Translations under genes and position numbers: made by a program
Notes under the pieces: model-generated
Database searches by the model: none
What the model was told of the DNA's origin: nothing
The model's input: the letters and a program-made list of their open reading frames with translations, nothing else
Origin: an uncultured Lachnospiraceae bacterium
GTDB taxonomy: Bacteria > Bacillota > Clostridia > Lachnospirales > Lachnospiraceae
Assembly: GCA_946533525.1 (NCBI GenBank)
Contig: CAMNBW010000050.1
Span: forward strand, 1 to 8,594
Reading direction: 5' to 3'
DNA: 8,594 nt
Part shown: piece after piece, positions 6,585 through 8,594 of the stretch
Layout of the letters: each line of letters starts with the position of its first letter
Position numbering within the stretch: the stretch's first letter is position 1

Positions 6585-6614
6585 AATGTCTGCGGAGCGC
6601 GAAGGTTCCGCAAA

Positions 6615-6644
6615 TTGACAAAAGGCTGCTATTATAGATATACT
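6615..6644 (+). promoter_or_regulatory. Sigma-A promoter of sigI-rsgI
   Basis: A perfect -35 TTGACA (6615-6620) is followed after 18 bases by TATACT (6639-6644), a 5/6 match to the -10. Transcription should start near 6651, leaving a leader of about 30 bases. A dyad ATACT-GT-AGTAT (6640-6651) overlaps the -10 and start site and could be an operator. Confidence 0.75.
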
Positions 6645-6673
6645 GTAGTATCACTCTTTATACTTGGGGGGGT

Positions 6674-6678
6674 AGGAG
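6674..6678 (+). promoter_or_regulatory. Ribosome binding site deciding the GTG start of sigI
   Basis: AGGAG stands 4 bases before GTG at 6683, directly after a run of seven G (6666-6672). No in-frame ATG lies nearby with a better site, so GTG is the likely start. Confidence 0.6.
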
Positions 6679-6682
6679 CGTA

Positions 6683-7432
6683 GTGGCATCCGACGAAGCT
6701 GCGGAAAGCGCATATAAGTCCAAAAGCGACGACGAATATCTTGCCGGATTTATCGAGCAGAACAAACAATTTATATTGAGGGTAGCATCAAAATCCGTAG
6801 GCAGATATGTTACGGAGAGTGATGACGAGTATTCTATCGGCTTAATGGCTTTTTACGAGGCTGTTAAGGCTTATTCTTCTGAAAAGGGACAGTTTCCGCA
6901 GTTTGCGGCGCTTGTCATTAAAAGAAGGCTCATTGACTATATCAGTGCGGAATCCAGACATTCCGGAGAGATACCGGTGGAGCCTTTTTCCATGGATGGT
7001 GAAATTGACGAAGAGAGCGAAAGCAAGTCCATTCAGCTTGAAATGCTGGAAGGGGAGAACCTTGGCCGGTACAGGGCAGAGGACATACCGGGTTCCCTGA
7101 CGGTTAAGGACGAGATCGATGTAATGCAGATGATCCTTAAGGGCTATGGCTTTTCGTTTTACGATCTGATAGAAGCGTCTCCGAAGGCGGAGAAAACAAA
7201 GCAGAGTACGGCAATGGTCGTATCGTTTCTGATTCAGTCGGAGGATCTTATGGATTTTCTGCACAGGAACAAGGCTCTGCCTATAAAGGAGCTCTGCGGG
7301 GAGACGAAGGTTAAAAGAAAAATAATAGAAAGACACAGAAAGTATATTATCGCCGCGGCGGAGATAATGAGCGGTGATTTCCCGATGCTCGCCGAGTATC
7401 TGGGTTTTGTGAGAGAGGTTATGAAAAAATGA
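6683..7432 (+). CDS. sigI: RNA polymerase sigma factor SigI
   Basis: Alternative sigma factor of 249 residues (B. subtilis SigI is about 250). It directs RNA polymerase to heat-, envelope- or, in cellulolytic clostridia, polysaccharide-responsive genes. Sigma-70 region 2 covers about 16-90, including DDEYSIGLMAFYEAVKAY (47-64, core-binding helix) and FPQFAALVIKRRLIDYI (71-87, -10 recognition). Regions 3 and normal 4 are absent, as in the family. The SigI-specific C-terminal domain runs from about 140 to 245, with the IEASPKAEKTK segment (163-173), the helix-turn-helix LPIKELCGETKVKRKIIERH (199-218), and the terminal GDFPMLAEYLGF. The start is GTG, supported by AGGAG. It is transcribed from a strong sigma-A promoter and overlaps rsgI by ATGA, the standard arrangement for a sigma factor coupled to its anti-sigma. 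No defect seen. Confidence 0.95.
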   Translation: MASDEAAESAYKSKSDDEYLAGFIEQNKQFILRVASKSVGRYVTESDDEYSIGLMAFYEAVKAYSSEKGQFPQFAALVIKRRLIDYISAESRHSGEIPVEPFSMDGEIDEESESKSIQLEMLEGENLGRYRAEDIPGSLTVKDEIDVMQMILKGYGFSFYDLIEASPKAEKTKQSTAMVVSFLIQSEDLMDFLHRNKALPIKELCGETKVKRKIIERHRKYIIAAAEIMSGDFPMLAEYLGFVREVMKK

Positions 7433-8594
7433 AGGCGATAGTGCTGGAAGTAAAAAACGGTACTTCGGCTTGCCTGAGAGAGGATGGTACCATTGTAAAG
7501 GTACATGCTAAGCATCCTGTAGGACAGACCATAGAGCTTAAAGAAGGAAAGATCGTCAGGTTTAAGGAAGCGATCGCAGGGCTTACGGAAAGCAGGGCAG
7601 CCGAATTCATAAGGGATAACGCGCAGAGGGTGGCGATGGCCGCTGCTGCGCTCGTTTGCGTGTTCTTAGGTACGGGCATTTATTCCTATAATAATCTGAT
7701 GGCGGCGTCCTATATGTCCGTAGACGTTAATCCGTCTCTGGAATATACCCTGAACAGGATGGATAAGGTCATTGACGTCAGGGCTTTAAACGATGATGCG
7801 GTAAAAATAGTGGACGAGCTTAAGGAGGCCGGCATAAAGCACGCTACGGTGGCTGAGACCATAAGCGAGACTACCAGGATCCTTGAGAAAGAAAATTACA
7901 TCGCCAGCGATAAGGACAATGTAATGCTGGTGGGTATTACAGGTGCCAACAAGCATAAGTCCGGCGATATAGATATGCAGGTGCATACGGTAGCCGACGG
8001 GGAGATGACGGAGAGGGTCAGTGTCTATACCCTCGAGACCTCCAAGCAGGACAGGAAGGAAGCGCAGAAAAGAGGGATCAGCGCCGGCCGGTATGCGACA
8101 GCCAAGGCTATCTGCGATAAAAATAATGTGGATATGAGCACTCTGTCGGACGACGATTTTGACCAGATAACTCATATGTCTGTAGCCAGCCTGTTAAAAG
8201 AGCAGGACGGCGAGACCGCTGAGGATGAAAAGGATAGAGAGGAAGAGGAGAAGAAGCCCGAAGAGAAGAAGAAGCCTGAAGTAAGCGAGGCGGAGACTCT
8301 TACGACGGTGAGCGCTCCCTCTGAGGTTAAGCCGGTGGCCGCCACTGCGGCTGTAGATGCGGCGAACCAGTCTGCTGAGCATAAGGACGAGACCGAAGAC
8401 GAAGAGAAGGAGAGCGACAGCAAGAAGAGCTCTTCAAAGAAGAAAAAAACGGCTTCCGGGGACAGCGCCGATAAGTCAAAGGCGTCGGTATCCGCAGCCT
8501 CAGCTCCGAAAGCTGCTGCAAAGAGCGGGTCCGAGAATTCCGCTGCTGCTGGCAATAGCACGGCCTCGGCTAATTCCACCAATGCCATTGTGAA
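7429..8594 (+). CDS. rsgI: Anti-sigma-I factor RsgI, 3'-truncated by the window edge
   Basis: Single-pass membrane anti-sigma factor that holds SigI inactive until cut. The visible part has 388 residues and no stop. The N-terminal RsgI domain (about 1-50, MKAIVLEVKNGTSACLRED start) binds SigI in the cytoplasm. One TM helix spans about 66-86. The conserved extracytoplasmic domain (about 92-257) begins with SVDVNPSLEYTLN, whose Asn101-Pro102 matches the autoproteolysis site described for RsgI proteins. It continues through RKEAQKRGISAGRY to the end motif MSVASLLKE. After about 258 the protein is low-complexity: Glu/Lys-rich with KKPEEKKKPE, then Ser/Lys/Ala/Asn-rich, probably disordered and wall-spanning. 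No carbohydrate-binding, PA14 or hydrolase sensor is visible, though one could follow beyond the edge. The start overlaps the sigI stop by four bases. This is a genuine long reading frame that stays open at the window end. Confidence 0.94.
   Translation, partial: MKAIVLEVKNGTSACLREDGTIVKVHAKHPVGQTIELKEGKIVRFKEAIAGLTESRAAEFIRDNAQRVAMAAAALVCVFLGTGIYSYNNLMAASYMSVDVNPSLEYTLNRMDKVIDVRALNDDAVKIVDELKEAGIKHATVAETISETTRILEKENYIASDKDNVMLVGITGANKHKSGDIDMQVHTVADGEMTERVSVYTLETSKQDRKEAQKRGISAGRYATAKAICDKNNVDMSTLSDDDFDQITHMSVASLLKEQDGETAEDEKDREEEEKKPEEKKKPEVSEAETLTTVSAPSEVKPVAATAAVDAANQSAEHKDETEDEEKESDSKKSSSKKKKTASGDSADKSKASVSAASAPKAAAKSGSENSAAAGNSTASANSTNAIV

Larger units (their letters stand above)
6381..6614. 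other. Non-coding region between the hpf terminator and the sigI promoter
   Basis: No credible coding frame on either strand and no match to an RNA family I recognise. It holds two pairs of exact direct repeats spaced 10 bases apart (GGGAGAC at 6425 and 6435; CCTAACCC at 6513 and 6523). It also has a perfect short hairpin at 6478-6492, a GCGC hairpin at 6458-6471, and two overlapping dyads at 6578-6612. AGGGAG (6424-6429) can pair with CTCCCT (6507-6512), so an RNA from here could fold, but I see no promoter and terminator framing one. Regulation of sigI is the simplest use for this DNA. Confidence 0.6.

Noticed and set aside
6381..6614. Riboswitch, 6S RNA or SRP RNA in the sigI upstream region
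   Set aside because: I could not find the diagnostic conserved segments (for example GGAAGGAAGCAG of SRP RNA), and there is no terminator or promoter pair framing an RNA gene.
8172..8588. Minus-strand Ser/Phe/Ala-rich frame opposite the rsgI tail
   Set aside because: It is the low-complexity complement of the Lys/Glu/Ala-rich rsgI tail; rsgI continues in frame from the SigI overlap.

Overview
The window looks like chromosomal DNA from a clostridial Firmicute, most likely Lachnospiraceae. This is inferred from the sigI-rsgI pair, a long-form hibernation factor, strong TTGACA-type sigma-A promoters, GGAGG ribosome binding sites, frequent ATA and AGG/AGA codons, and mid-range GC. Every gene I can support is on the + strand. 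I see no rRNA, tRNA, CRISPR array, insertion sequence or phage gene.

Layout. (1) 1-1737: the 3' part of a family 2 glycosyltransferase, overlapped by 8 bases by a short-chain dehydrogenase/reductase. These two are the end of an operon that starts before the window. (2) 1738-1909: a promoter region with a TTGACA / extended -10 promoter and, just downstream, a near-consensus WalR-type direct repeat. (3) 1910-5715: a probable two-gene unit. It encodes a secreted NlpC/P60 cell-wall endopeptidase with two SH3b domains and, 8 bases later, a large polytopic membrane protein of the PTPS-related / GT-C-like type. (4) 5777-6304: a long-form ribosome hibernation promoting factor with its own strong Shine-Dalgarno and a clear intrinsic terminator. 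(5) 6381-6682: a non-coding stretch with phased direct repeats, small hairpins, a strong sigma-A promoter and weaker sequences that could be a SigI autoregulatory promoter. (6) 6683-8594: sigI and rsgI, overlapping by four bases (ATGA). RsgI runs off the right edge.

Together the genes suggest envelope biogenesis and envelope-stress control. SigI-RsgI is a membrane-signalling sigma/anti-sigma pair. In Bacillus subtilis, SigI and WalR jointly control the NlpC/P60 hydrolase LytE. Here a secreted NlpC/P60 hydrolase with a WalR-like box lies about 3 kb upstream of sigI-rsgI, so the same logic may apply; that link is inference. RsgI keeps the Asn-Pro autocleavage motif. After its conserved extracytoplasmic domain it has a long, low-complexity Lys/Glu/Ser/Ala tail with no recognisable sugar-binding sensor inside the window.

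I did not find a clearly new multi-gene system. The most useful leads are the WalR-like box, the unexplained DNA upstream of sigI, the tail of RsgI, and the pairing of a wall hydrolase with a glycosyltransferase-like membrane protein.
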